A stretch of DNA of 64,000 nt, taken from contig JAKVOB010000001.1 in NCBI GenBank assembly GCA_022483015.1, positions 186,001 to 250,000 of the forward strand. Reading direction: 5' to 3'. Positions 1-8,717 of the stretch are shown one piece after another. Every line of letters starts with the position of its first letter. The first letter of the stretch is position 1. The DNA is from Atopobiaceae bacterium. Lineage in GTDB: Bacteria; Actinomycetota; Coriobacteriia; Coriobacteriales; Atopobiaceae. The notes beneath the pieces were generated by a model. That model saw nothing but the letters and a program-made list of their open reading frames with translations, did no database searches and was not told the DNA's origin. Both the position numbers and the translations under genes were made by a program.

Positions 1-47
1 TCGTCTTCGAGGCGTAGGCACGGCCGTCACCCCGCGTCGGCAACCCC

Positions 48-2861
48 CTAGGCCTTCCTGCCCACCTGCTCGGCGATCAGGTCGAAGAGCACCTGTGGGT
101 CTATGGGCTTGGAAAGGTGGGCGTCCATCCCGACCTCGAGGCTCGCCCTCACGTCCTCCTCGTACGCGTTGGCGCTCATCGCGATGATGGGGACCGTCTT
201 GGCATCAGGGCGGTCGAGGGCACGGATGGCGCGCGTGGCATCGAGGCCGTCCATGACCGGCATGCGGATGTCCATCAGGATGACGTCGTACGCCCCCGTC
301 TCGGCCTCCGAGAACGCCGTGAGGCCTGCCTGCCCGTCCGCCTCATGCCGGACGTCGCAGCCCTGCCTCTCGAGGAGACGCTGCGCGACGAGCGCGTTGA
401 CGTGGTTGTCCTCGCAGAGGAGCACCTTGAGCCCCGTGAGGTCCACGGGCTCGTGCTCCTTGGGAATCCCCTGCGCCAGAGCGGCCTGCCGCCCCTGCGA
501 GACGTCCTGGACGGCTGGCGCGGCCGCGTCCCTCGAGCGGTAGCGATAGGGCAGGGTCACCGAGAAGGTCGTGCCGACGCCCAGCGCGCTCGTCACCGAG
601 ATGTCACCGCCCATGGCGCGTGCCGTCCTCCGCGCGAGCGCGAGCCCCAGCCCCGTCCCCGGGATGGCGCCCGTGCCCTCGAGGCGCTCCTGCGCGAAGG
701 GGGTGAACACCTGCCTCAGGAACCCCTCGCTCATGCCGCACCCGTCATCCGAGACCGTGAGGAGGTCGCACGTGTCCTCCTCGTCATGGCTCAGGTTCTT
801 GACGGCGATCGTCACATGGCCTCCCTCGCCGGTGAACTTGAGGGCATTGCTCAGCAGGTTCATGAGCAGCCGCTGCGTCTTGGGGACGTCCATGTAGTAC
901 TCGTAACCAGCGACACCCGTACCCTGTGGGTACTCGAAGTGGATATGCTTCGACTCCATCTCGGGGGCGACCATGCTCACGCAGGGGATGAGGGCCTCCA
1001 TGGGAGGGGCCCATGTGCAGTTGAGCGTGAAACGGCCGCTCTCGATGCGGCTCATGTCGAGGATGTCATTGAGGATGTGGAGCAGGTACTCGCTCGATTC
1101 CTTGATGTGCTGGAGGTCCTCCCTCGTCCCAGGCTCCTTGGTCTCGTCGAGGGCGAGCTGGGTCATGCCGATGATGGCGTTCATGGGGGTGCGGATGTCA
1201 TGGCTCATGTTCGAGAGGAACTCGCTCTTGGCGCGGCTCACGCCCTCCGCCTTGCTCAAGGCCTCCTGCAGGACCTGCTGCTGCTTGAGGTCCTGCTCGT
1301 AGATGTCGGTGATGTCCCGGCTGGCGAGGACGATGTCCTCATGGGTGTCATCGAGATAGAAGGCCCGCGTCCGCTTGCAATGCGGCTCGCCGTCCTCGCC
1401 CATGCGCAGGTAGGTGATCTTGTCGACCGCCCCTCCCTGCGCCCCCTCGACCAACGCGTCGCGCGAGAAGAACCTCCGCACCTTGGCGACGTCCTCCGGC
1501 ACGATGCCCTCGAGCACGGGGGCGTCCCCACCGAAGAGCGCGGCATCATAGTCGAACCCCTCGCCAAGCGCCTGGCCACGGTCCGCATAGTCGTCGCGCA
1601 GACGGAGCAGCACGGCCTTGCCCGAGACCACGCTCAGGAGCATGACGAAGTCGGTCTCCTCGTCTATGACCCCATCTGCCACGAGGGAGCGCTTCCTCTC
1701 GAGGTCGACGTCACGCACGAAGACGTAGGCGACGACGTCGTCCGTGTCGCAGTCACGCTCCATCCTGCTGTCCGCGCTCAGCCAGTGGAGGCACCCGTCA
1801 TCGAACCGGACGCGGAAGTCCATGCTGCGCTCGGGCATCCCGCCGTCGAACAGGTCGAGGTTCGTGATGCGGTCGAACCGTGACGCGAGCAGCGCACGGT
1901 CACTCTCGACGGGCATGCCCTGCCTCAGGAGGGCCACGCACTCCGATCCGGTCTTGTTGTCCAGCGACCGGTCCTGCGGATGGTGCACGTTCCGGTACTC
2001 CGTCACGATGTCGCGTGTGACGTCATAGGTGATGGTGACCAGGCTGTCCTGCTCGAGGAACTGCCGCCGGTTGCGCTCGAGCTCATACTGAGCCTTGACC
2101 TGGCTGTTCGCACGCTCGAGGTGCTGCTTCGTCGCCATGGTGTGGTCATAGTCGGAATACCCGCAGTAGACGATGGTCGTATCGTCTATGCGCCTCACCA
2201 CCGACGCGGAGACGCTCAGCCACTTGTAGGAGCCGTCGCCGCAGAGGTTCCGATATACGGTCGTGGCGACCTCGTCCCTGGTGGAGAGGCCCCTGATGAA
2301 CCTCGAGACCGCCTCCTTGTCATCGGGATGGACCCCGCGTATGGGGTCGTCCCCCACCCGCCCCTCATGTTGCGCACGGGTCTCGCCGACCATGCGCAGG
2401 AAGCCCTCGTTCATGTAGACCTGGTGGGCGACGTCACCCCGTATCTCATAGATCCCGATGCCGGCCGGCATGAGGTCGAGCAGGTCCTGCTGGCGCAGGC
2501 GCTCGGCATGATCCTCCGTGACGTCCATGTCGTACTCGAGGAGGAGCCTCCGTCCGCCGACCTCGAGGACGGTGCTGCGGATCCTGATATAGAGGCCGAC
2601 CTTGGGATAATGGCGTATGGACTCCAGGGACTCCCCGCACTCCAGGCTGCAGCCCGCGCAGTCCTTGCAGGGGGCATCGAGGCCACGCAGGTACGAGAAG
2701 CACGTCTCGCCAGGACGGGGAGACACACCGAGGTGCATCAGGTCCTTGAAGGCCTGGTTGATATAGACGACCTCATGTGTCGCGACATCGCTGACCATGA
2801 TGCCGACATCAGATACCTCGGCAATACCCCTGAACAGGACCGACTCGTCCGGCGGCGTCAT
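48..2861 (-). CDS. PAS-domain hybrid sensor histidine kinase / response regulator
   Basis: A 937-residue predicted cytoplasmic hybrid kinase with no clear membrane segment. The N-terminal half holds several PAS-like sensor regions (roughly residues 10-120, 125-250 and 270-530). A HisKA dimerisation domain follows, with the H-box MSHDIRTPMNAI and phosphoacceptor His near residue 553. The HATPase domain shows the N-box LLSNALKFT and G-boxes DDGCGMS and GTGLGLALA. A C-terminal receiver domain has its phosphoacceptor Asp near residue 863 in ILMDIRMPVMDG. No DNA-binding output follows, so phosphate probably passes to another protein or controls protein contacts. The gene lies 9 bases downstream of a STAS gene and shares its direction, which suggests one operon. 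A Cys cluster near residues 65-75 (CKDCAGCSLEC) in the first PAS region could bind metal or sense redox. The family call is secure; the signal is unknown. Confidence 0.93.
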   Translation of the reverse strand: MTPPDESVLFRGIAEVSDVGIMVSDVATHEVVYINQAFKDLMHLGVSPRPGETCFSYLRGLDAPCKDCAGCSLECGESLESIRHYPKVGLYIRIRSTVLEVGGRRLLLEYDMDVTEDHAERLRQQDLLDLMPAGIGIYEIRGDVAHQVYMNEGFLRMVGETRAQHEGRVGDDPIRGVHPDDKEAVSRFIRGLSTRDEVATTVYRNLCGDGSYKWLSVSASVVRRIDDTTIVYCGYSDYDHTMATKQHLERANSQVKAQYELERNRRQFLEQDSLVTITYDVTRDIVTEYRNVHHPQDRSLDNKTGSECVALLRQGMPVESDRALLASRFDRITNLDLFDGGMPERSMDFRVRFDDGCLHWLSADSRMERDCDTDDVVAYVFVRDVDLERKRSLVADGVIDEETDFVMLLSVVSGKAVLLRLRDDYADRGQALGEGFDYDAALFGGDAPVLEGIVPEDVAKVRRFFSRDALVEGAQGGAVDKITYLRMGEDGEPHCKRTRAFYLDDTHEDIVLASRDITDIYEQDLKQQQVLQEALSKAEGVSRAKSEFLSNMSHDIRTPMNAIIGMTQLALDETKEPGTREDLQHIKESSEYLLHILNDILDMSRIESGRFTLNCTWAPPMEALIPCVSMVAPEMESKHIHFEYPQGTGVAGYEYYMDVPKTQRLLMNLLSNALKFTGEGGHVTIAVKNLSHDEEDTCDLLTVSDDGCGMSEGFLRQVFTPFAQERLEGTGAIPGTGLGLALARRTARAMGGDISVTSALGVGTTFSVTLPYRYRSRDAAAPAVQDVSQGRQAALAQGIPKEHEPVDLTGLKVLLCEDNHVNALVAQRLLERQGCDVRHEADGQAGLTAFSEAETGAYDVILMDIRMPVMDGLDATRAIRALDRPDAKTVPIIAMSANAYEEDVRASLEVGMDAHLSKPIDPQVLFDLIAEQVGRKA

Positions 2862-2870
2862 GGGACGGGC

Positions 2871-3167
2871 CTACTTGATCGTGAGAATGTCCGAGAACCC
2901 CGTCATGTCGAAGACCTCCATGACCGCATCACAGGCATTCACGATGGTGAGCGACCCTTGGGATGCCATGCGCTTCTGCGCGGCAAGGAGGACGCGGAGG
3001 CCCGCCGAGGAGATGTAGTCGATCTGGGCGAAGTCGACGACGAGGTCGACGATGCCGTCAAGCGAGGAGTCGAGCTCCTCCTGGAGCTGGGGCGAGGTGT
3101 TGGTATCGAGCCGACCCACGAGCCCGATGGTGAGCGTCGTGCCATCCTGATGCTTGATGATGTCCAT
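2871..3167 (-). CDS. STAS-domain anti-sigma factor antagonist-like protein
   Basis: A 98-residue single STAS domain of the SpoIIAA/RsbV type. The core DFAQIDYISSAGLRVLL contains the usual phosphorylatable Ser (Ser53 or Ser54). The ATG at 3167 was chosen because AGGAAGAGG precedes it and the predicted protein begins exactly at the STAS fold; the open frame extends further upstream without homology. In partner-switching systems such proteins bind a serine kinase/anti-sigma factor when dephosphorylated by a PP2C phosphatase. The next gene upstream (3297-5552) encodes both a PP2C domain and a kinase-like ATPase, so these two are likely partners. No sigma factor gene is present nearby, so the final output is unknown. 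Confidence 0.9.
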   Translation of the reverse strand: MDIIKHQDGTTLTIGLVGRLDTNTSPQLQEELDSSLDGIVDLVVDFAQIDYISSAGLRVLLAAQKRMASQGSLTIVNACDAVMEVFDMTGFSDILTIK

Positions 3168-3296
3168 CGAGACCTCTTCCGTCAGACGTTTCCGCTTGGG
3201 TGGCCAGCGACGCCACGCATGCATAGCGCCATTGTAGACACCGCGAGCCCCGCCACGCGAAGGAACCAACGAGCGGTAGCACACGGTCGGGCACCG

Positions 3297-5552
3297 TCAC
3301 GAATCCGAGGGGACCCTCTTGCTCAGGGTGAGGACGTTGAGGCCGTTCGTATAGTGGTAGGCCATCCCGTCCATCATGCCCTTCACGAGGATGATGCCGC
3401 GCCCGCCTATCTCCTCGACGCCATGGGGATGGGGGGAACCACCCGTGGGGTCGAAGGGCACGCCGGCGTCGATGAAGCGGAGCACCACCTGACCTCCCTC
3501 GACGGCGAGCTCGACCGTCGCCTCGCCAGGGGCGGCGCGGCCGAGGGAGCCCGCACCGCGCACCCCCTCGGGGGGAGCGGGGGCCAGCGCCTCTTCCCCA
3601 CCAGGGGCGGCGATGACGCCTTGCCGCTTAGCATCACCCGAGGCAGATGTCGTATATGCGTACCTCATGATGTTCGAGAAGACCTCGTCCTGGACCACCA
3701 TGACCTGCGCGATGAGGCGAGGGGGGAGATGCCCCTGGGTGAGCCAACCCTCGATGAAGTCCGCCACGACGGCGCAGGCCTCGAAGGTCGCCGGGACGCG
3801 CAGATAGCTCCCGAGGAGGTTGATGCGCAGACCGAGCATGGTGATGTCATCGGACTGCTCGGCCCCATCGACGAACCCTGCGATGTCCTGGCGCACCGCG
3901 GGCAGCAGCTTGGTCGGGTCCTTCTCGTCGGAGGAGGCAAGGGCATGTTGCAGGCGGTCCTCGCCGAAGAGCTCGCCGGCCCCGTTCATGGCCTCGGTCA
4001 CGCCGTCCGTGTACAGGAAGATGTCGTCCCCCGCCTGGAAGTCGAACTCGCAGGTCCGATAGGTGACGCCCGCCATGCCGGCCAGCACGAAGTTCGGACG
4101 TGACTCGACGAAGAACCAGTCCTTGGACCCGCCGTGGCACATGAGCGGCGGGTTATGCCCGGCGTTGGCGAACTGCGCATGGCCGTTCGAGAGGTCCACG
4201 AGCAGCGCCCAGGCGGTCACGAACATACCTGCGCCGTTCTCGGCACAGAGACGGTCGTTGGCGAGCTCGAAGGCCTTGGCCGGGGTCCTGCCGGCCATCA
4301 TGTGGTCCTTGATGTAGGACTTCGCGGACATCATGACCAGGGAGGCAGGCATGCCCTTGCCAGACACGTCGGCCATCACGACGCCCAGATGCGTCTCGTC
4401 CACCAGGAAGAAGTCGTAGAAGTCACCACCGACCTCGCGCGCCGCCTGCATCGTGGCGAAGATGTCGAAGTCGATGCGACCAGGCCAGGGCGGGAACACG
4501 CTCGGCAGGGCGTTCGCCTGGATGGACGCGGCGAGGACCAGGTCCTTCCGCATGTGCTCCTGCTCGGTCTCGAGCAGGTTGTTGATGTGCTTGAGGTTGG
4601 TGATGTCCGATGCCGTCGCGATGAGGCCCTGATGCTCGTCGCTCCCAGGCAGGTCGATCGTCGTCAGCTGATAGTAATGGTCGTTCAGGAAGAACTCCTT
4701 CTGGTCGAGGCAGTGCCTCACCGAGGCGGGCAGGGGACTCCCGACGTCGAGGTCGCCCCACAGGTCGTTTGCCATCGCGTTCGAGAAGAGCAGCCTGCCC
4801 TCGGAGTCCAGGACGCAGACGACCTCGGGCATGGTGGCCACGATGGTCTCGAAGGCCTGCGGCAGGGCATCGAAGGCGCGCCTGCGCACGATGCAGTACG
4901 TGAGGATGCCGAGCGTGATGATCGAGCTCAGGGACGAGGGGTCGAAGCTCCCGAAGACGCCGAGTGCCTGGAGGAGCGACAGGAGGAGAGGCGTGGCCGC
5001 CGAGACGGTGAACAGGACGAGGATGGAGGTGTCACCCAGGAGGCGGTGCGTATGATGCGCATGGACGCTCATGGCGATGGTCGAGCAGAACATGAAGATC
5101 TGCACCGCACTGTTGATGTACTCGAACGGACCGTAGTCGAGAAGCACGCCCGGCAGCAGCTCCCCGGTGGCGATGCCCGTCGGGGTGAAGTACAGGGGCT
5201 GGTACCTTCCCGGAAGGGCCATCAGGCAGCCGATCCCCACCTCGAGCGCAAGGGCGACGCGAAGCCACGTGGGCACCTTCGCCTGGCACCAGTCGGCGAT
5301 GAAGAGGTAGTAGAGATAGAGGGAGAGGTTGCCGCAGACGAACTCGAGGGTGACGCCAGCGGAGGCACCGTCGATCGACTGGGCGTTGAGCTCCATGAAG
5401 TAGCCGATGCAGGTGAATCCGGCGATGAAGCCCATGCAGAGCATGAGCGACTTGGCATTCGACGCGCGGCAGCGAAACAGCACGTCCGTGTTCCAGGCAA
5501 CGAGCCAGAGGCCCAGCAGAAGGGAGATGTCCACGAGGTTGAGCGGTGTCAT
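3297..5552 (-). CDS. Membrane PP2C (SpoIIE-type) phosphatase with C-terminal anti-sigma ATPase domain
   Basis: A 751-residue protein. The first ~230 residues hold about six to seven hydrophobic segments, beginning with LVDISLLLGLWLVAW, resembling a membrane sensor module. A PAS-like segment (about 245-320) follows. The PP2C/SpoIIE domain (about 350-560) shows the metal-binding motifs GGDFYDFF, MADVSGKGMPASL, DIFLYTDGVTEA and SDDITML. The last ~140 residues form an HATPase_c_2 domain (QDEVFSNIMRYAY, GGRGIILVKGMMD) like SpoIIAB/RsbW. One polypeptide therefore joins the phosphatase and kinase halves of a partner switch. A low-complexity linker of about 35 residues separates PP2C from the ATPase. 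It lies 129 bases upstream of the STAS gene on the same strand. The STAS protein is its probable substrate; this is inference from family and position. Confidence 0.92.
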   Translation of the reverse strand: MTPLNLVDISLLLGLWLVAWNTDVLFRCRASNAKSLMLCMGFIAGFTCIGYFMELNAQSIDGASAGVTLEFVCGNLSLYLYYLFIADWCQAKVPTWLRVALALEVGIGCLMALPGRYQPLYFTPTGIATGELLPGVLLDYGPFEYINSAVQIFMFCSTIAMSVHAHHTHRLLGDTSILVLFTVSAATPLLLSLLQALGVFGSFDPSSLSSIITLGILTYCIVRRRAFDALPQAFETIVATMPEVVCVLDSEGRLLFSNAMANDLWGDLDVGSPLPASVRHCLDQKEFFLNDHYYQLTTIDLPGSDEHQGLIATASDITNLKHINNLLETEQEHMRKDLVLAASIQANALPSVFPPWPGRIDFDIFATMQAAREVGGDFYDFFLVDETHLGVVMADVSGKGMPASLVMMSAKSYIKDHMMAGRTPAKAFELANDRLCAENGAGMFVTAWALLVDLSNGHAQFANAGHNPPLMCHGGSKDWFFVESRPNFVLAGMAGVTYRTCEFDFQAGDDIFLYTDGVTEAMNGAGELFGEDRLQHALASSDEKDPTKLLPAVRQDIAGFVDGAEQSDDITMLGLRINLLGSYLRVPATFEACAVVADFIEGWLTQGHLPPRLIAQVMVVQDEVFSNIMRYAYTTSASGDAKRQGVIAAPGGEEALAPAPPEGVRGAGSLGRAAPGEATVELAVEGGQVVLRFIDAGVPFDPTGGSPHPHGVEEIGGRGIILVKGMMDGMAYHYTNGLNVLTLSKRVPSDS

Positions 5553-5582
5553 CGCAATCGCCTGGCTTCCAGATGATGAGTC

Positions 5583-5610
5583 CGGGCGAGGTAGGTGACG
5601 ACCTCGCCCG
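5583..5610. repeat. 10-bp perfect inverted repeat in the divergent regulatory region
   Basis: CGGGCGAGGT at 5583-5592 and ACCTCGCCCG at 5601-5610 are perfect inverted copies separated by 8 bases. The element lies about 30 bases upstream of the phosphatase start in the 311-base gap (5553-5863) between the two divergent signalling operons. It could be a dyad operator or an RNA hairpin in the phosphatase leader. No T-run follows on either strand, so a terminator is unlikely. The rest of the gap shows only a possible -10-like TATACT near 5812. Confidence 0.5.
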
Positions 5611-5863
5611 CATCGACCCTGACGGGGCCCAGTCTATCATTACAGGAGATGGGCTTCGGTCATCCGCGACCATGGTAGGCACCATCCGAGACGCGAGAGG
5701 TCCTTCTCGACCGGAACGTCTGACGGGCGCTCCCCACGTACGCTCATCCCCTCCATCATGACCGCCCATGCCATTGCGGACGCGCCGGCATGAGGGGGCG
5801 CCCTATACTCCGTTCATACCAGGCCGACGGCCAGATGCGAGAAGCCAAGGGATTGGATGCCGG

Positions 5864-6937
5864 ATGGACGAACACTCAAAGGCGATCCTGGACCAGTACC
5901 GTGAGGCTCGGCCGACCTTCGTCAGGATGCAGGGCATCGTCCTCGACACCCTCAGGGACAGGTTGCAGGCCAACGGCCTTGCGGTCGGAGGCCTGGAGGC
6001 ACGCGTCAAGACCGAGGAGAGCCTCGCAGGAAAGCTCGAGCTCAAGGGCCTTAAGTACCATGGCCTCTCGGACATAACGGATATTCTCGGCGTCCGCGTC
6101 ATCACGTTCTACACCGACGAGGTCGATGCCATCGCGAACATCGTGAGGGACACCTTCGACATCGACTGGGAGAATTCCGTCGACAAGCGCAAGCTGCTGA
6201 GCCCTGACCAGTTCGGCTACATGTCACTGCACTACATCTGCACCATCCCGAAGGAGCTCTTCCATGACGAGGGCTGTCCCGGAATCAACCGGTACCGCTT
6301 CGAGATCCAGATGCGCACCGCCCTACAGCATGTCTGGGCGAGCATCACCCACGACACCGGCTACAAGTCCGACATCGAGGTCCCGACCGAGTACGTCAGG
6401 GACCTGTCGCGCCTCGCTGGTGTGCTCGAGCTCGCTGACGACGAGTTCGTCCAGGTCCGCAACCATATCAATGACTATCGTGATGGCATCAAGGAGCTGA
6501 TCGCCACCGGGGACTACGACAAGGTCTCGCTCGATGGCGACACGTTCAAGCTCTATCTCAAGACCAATCCCTTCGATGCCTTGGCCCAGAGCATGGCCGA
6601 AGAGAACGGGGCGGAGCTCTACAAGGTCAGCGAGTGGCCCTACCTGGCAGCCCTCAAGCAGATGGGCATGGAGACGCTCGCCGACATCGAGCGCATGCGG
6701 ACAGACGATGCCGAGGATGCCCGCAGGTTCATCGCGAGCCAGCTCGAGGGCACCGACATCGACATCATCGCCACCACCGCGGCCCTGCACGTCCTCTGCA
6801 TCGTTCACATCGTCAAGCACGGCGGCGGCGAGGCCGACATCAGGCGATTCCTCGAGGCCGTCTATGGGGAGCGAAGGTCGAACGCGGGATCGGCGCGACG
6901 CTACCTCGCCCGCGCGAACGAGGTCGGCATCGGATAG
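5864..6937 (+). CDS. RelA/SpoT-domain nucleotide pyrophosphokinase
   Basis: A 357-residue protein with a RelA/SpoT synthetase domain in residues ~20-195. Motifs visible are KTEESLAGKL, DITDILGVRVITFY (metal-binding Asp region), the G-loop-like FGYMSLHY and FEIQMRTALQHVWA with the catalytic Glu. The usual Arg of GYRSLH is Met here. The C-terminal ~150 residues are an unassigned helical region. ATG at 5864 was chosen because it begins the conserved part; the open frame continues upstream as low-quality sequence. There is no hydrolase HD domain in this protein, but an HD domain is encoded by the gene 65 bases downstream on the same strand. Family members make (p)ppGpp or pyrophosphorylate other targets, as toxic SAS proteins do; which applies here is not visible. 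Confidence 0.88.
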   Translation: MDEHSKAILDQYREARPTFVRMQGIVLDTLRDRLQANGLAVGGLEARVKTEESLAGKLELKGLKYHGLSDITDILGVRVITFYTDEVDAIANIVRDTFDIDWENSVDKRKLLSPDQFGYMSLHYICTIPKELFHDEGCPGINRYRFEIQMRTALQHVWASITHDTGYKSDIEVPTEYVRDLSRLAGVLELADDEFVQVRNHINDYRDGIKELIATGDYDKVSLDGDTFKLYLKTNPFDALAQSMAEENGAELYKVSEWPYLAALKQMGMETLADIERMRTDDAEDARRFIASQLEGTDIDIIATTAALHVLCIVHIVKHGGGEADIRRFLEAVYGERRSNAGSARRYLARANEVGIG

Positions 6938-7002
6938 GGGACGTCGGGCACAGGGTATATCTAGGTAGTCTTGCCGTGCGGTCACCGAAACAAGGAGACG
7001 TC

Positions 7003-8685
7003 ATGGAACTCGACACCACGCTTCTGGACAGGGCCATCATCTTCGCCGTCAAGGCGCATGCGGGCACGGAGCGCCGCGGGAAGGGCTTCCCCTACATCGT
7101 CCACCCCATGGAGGCCGTCGAGATCGTGGCCACGATGACGACCGACCAGGAGCTCCTCGCCGCAGCGGCGCTCCATGACGTGGTCGAGGACACCGACGTC
7201 ACCATCGGTGACGTGGCCGACGAGTTCGGTGATCGGGTCGCGGAGCTGGTCGCGTCCGAGAGCGAGGTCCCCGTCGAGGGGATGAGCGAGGAGGCCTCCT
7301 GGCACGGACGCAAGCAGGCCGCCATCGACCGCTTGGCGGCAGCCACCACTGACGCCAAGATGGTCGCCTTGGGCGACAAGCTCTCGAACATGCGTGCCAT
7401 CGCTCGCGACCACGCCAAGCTGGGCGACGAGCTCTGGCAGCGGTTCCATACCACCGATTCTGCCGAGCACGAGTGGCACTACCGCGGGCTGGCGGCCTCG
7501 CTCTCCGAGCTCGCCGACACGAGCGCCTACCGTGAGTTCGTCTGGCTCATCGACCGGACCTTCACCAGCGGCACGGATACGTTCTCCCTCGAGCATGACG
7601 GTGACGTGCTCCACGTCACGGGCGCGATCGGCAGGGACGAGGCAAGCGCGTTGGTGGCTGAGCTCGGTGCGCCCATGACCGTCCTGGACTTCGCTCGCGT
7701 CACCTCGGTCGACTTCGCTGCCCTGAGGGTTCTCCTCGACTGCCGACAGGATGGCGGCTCCTTCAGGGTCTCGAACGCATCGGACGAGGTGTACATGCGC
7801 TTCGAGACCACGGGCACCTCGAGGTTCATAAGCGTGTGCCGTCGTCCGCGCGAGTTCGACATGTCCACGGTCAAGCGCCAGGGCGAGGGATGGACCGCCG
7901 AGAGCTACACCAGCGCCGACGGGGACTCGATGGTGAAGCTCTATCAGGCATCCATGCCCCAGGGCATCATCGAGACCGAGAAGGTCCAGGCACAGGCCGT
8001 GCTGTCATGCGGCATCCCGACCCCCCTCTCGGGCGACCTCATCAAGGTGGGAGACCGCCACGGCGTCACGTTCGAACGCATCACCGGCAAGAGGTCCTTC
8101 TCGCGGCTCGTCGCCGACGACCCGGACCACATCGAGGCCTACGCGGCGCAGTTCGCCGAGGCGTGCAGGCAGCTCCACTCGACCCCGTGCGACACGCGCG
8201 CCTTCCCCTCGGTCACGGAGTACTACCGCGGGGTCCTCGGGCGCGAGGCCTTCTGGCCCGATCCCGTGCGCACGACCTTGGGCGCCTTCCTCGACGGCAT
8301 CGACGAGACCGGCCGCTGCGTGCATGGCGACCTGCATATAGGCAACGTCATCAGGGCAGACGGCAAGTGCCTCTTCATCGACCTCGCCGACTTCGGCTAT
8401 GGCAACCCCGACATCGACCTGGGCTCGATGTACTTCACGATGTGCTTCACGCCCGAGGACATCGCGCACAACCTGTTCCATCTCGACAGCGAGACCATGC
8501 AGCGGTTCTGGAAGCTGTTCGTCCCCCACTACTATGGCACCGACGACCCGGCGAGGATCGCAGAGATCGAACATGGCCTGTACCCATATGCAGCCCTCAG
8601 GCTGCTCTACATCTCCCGGCATGTGGAGGGGCCCGAGCCACCGGAGGCGACACTCCGGATGATGCGCACGTTCCTCTTTGGCTAG
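7003..8685 (+). CDS. HD phosphohydrolase - STAS - aminoglycoside phosphotransferase-like fusion
   Basis: A 560-residue three-module protein. Residues ~1-150 are an HD domain of the ppGpp hydrolase type (KAHAGTERRGKG, YIVHP, LHDVVEDT, LGDKLSNMR). Residues ~185-280 look like a STAS-type domain (LDFARVTSVDFAALRVLL). Residues ~300-560 are a kinase fold of the APH type with CVHGDLHIGNVI and FIDLADFGYGNPDIDLGS. The start at 7003 follows AAGGAGACGTC closely; the longer open frame lacks homology. It is probably co-transcribed with the RelA/SpoT-type gene at 5864, giving a synthetase-hydrolase pair. The STAS module would let it dock with the partner-switch proteins encoded upstream. The kinase substrate is unknown. 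Family calls for HD and kinase are firm; the STAS call is moderately sure. Confidence 0.87.
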   Translation: MELDTTLLDRAIIFAVKAHAGTERRGKGFPYIVHPMEAVEIVATMTTDQELLAAAALHDVVEDTDVTIGDVADEFGDRVAELVASESEVPVEGMSEEASWHGRKQAAIDRLAAATTDAKMVALGDKLSNMRAIARDHAKLGDELWQRFHTTDSAEHEWHYRGLAASLSELADTSAYREFVWLIDRTFTSGTDTFSLEHDGDVLHVTGAIGRDEASALVAELGAPMTVLDFARVTSVDFAALRVLLDCRQDGGSFRVSNASDEVYMRFETTGTSRFISVCRRPREFDMSTVKRQGEGWTAESYTSADGDSMVKLYQASMPQGIIETEKVQAQAVLSCGIPTPLSGDLIKVGDRHGVTFERITGKRSFSRLVADDPDHIEAYAAQFAEACRQLHSTPCDTRAFPSVTEYYRGVLGREAFWPDPVRTTLGAFLDGIDETGRCVHGDLHIGNVIRADGKCLFIDLADFGYGNPDIDLGSMYFTMCFTPEDIAHNLFHLDSETMQRFWKLFVPHYYGTDDPARIAEIEHGLYPYAALRLLYISRHVEGPEPPEATLRMMRTFLFG

Positions 8686-8717
8686 ATCATGAGGTCGAAG
8701 ACCCTGGCGGGCACGAT

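Noticed and set aside
117-1883. Long plus-strand open frame of 588 codons
   Set aside because: It is antisense to the hybrid kinase. High-GC genes leave long open antisense frames; its translation is low-complexity and rich in Arg/Val/His without any motif.
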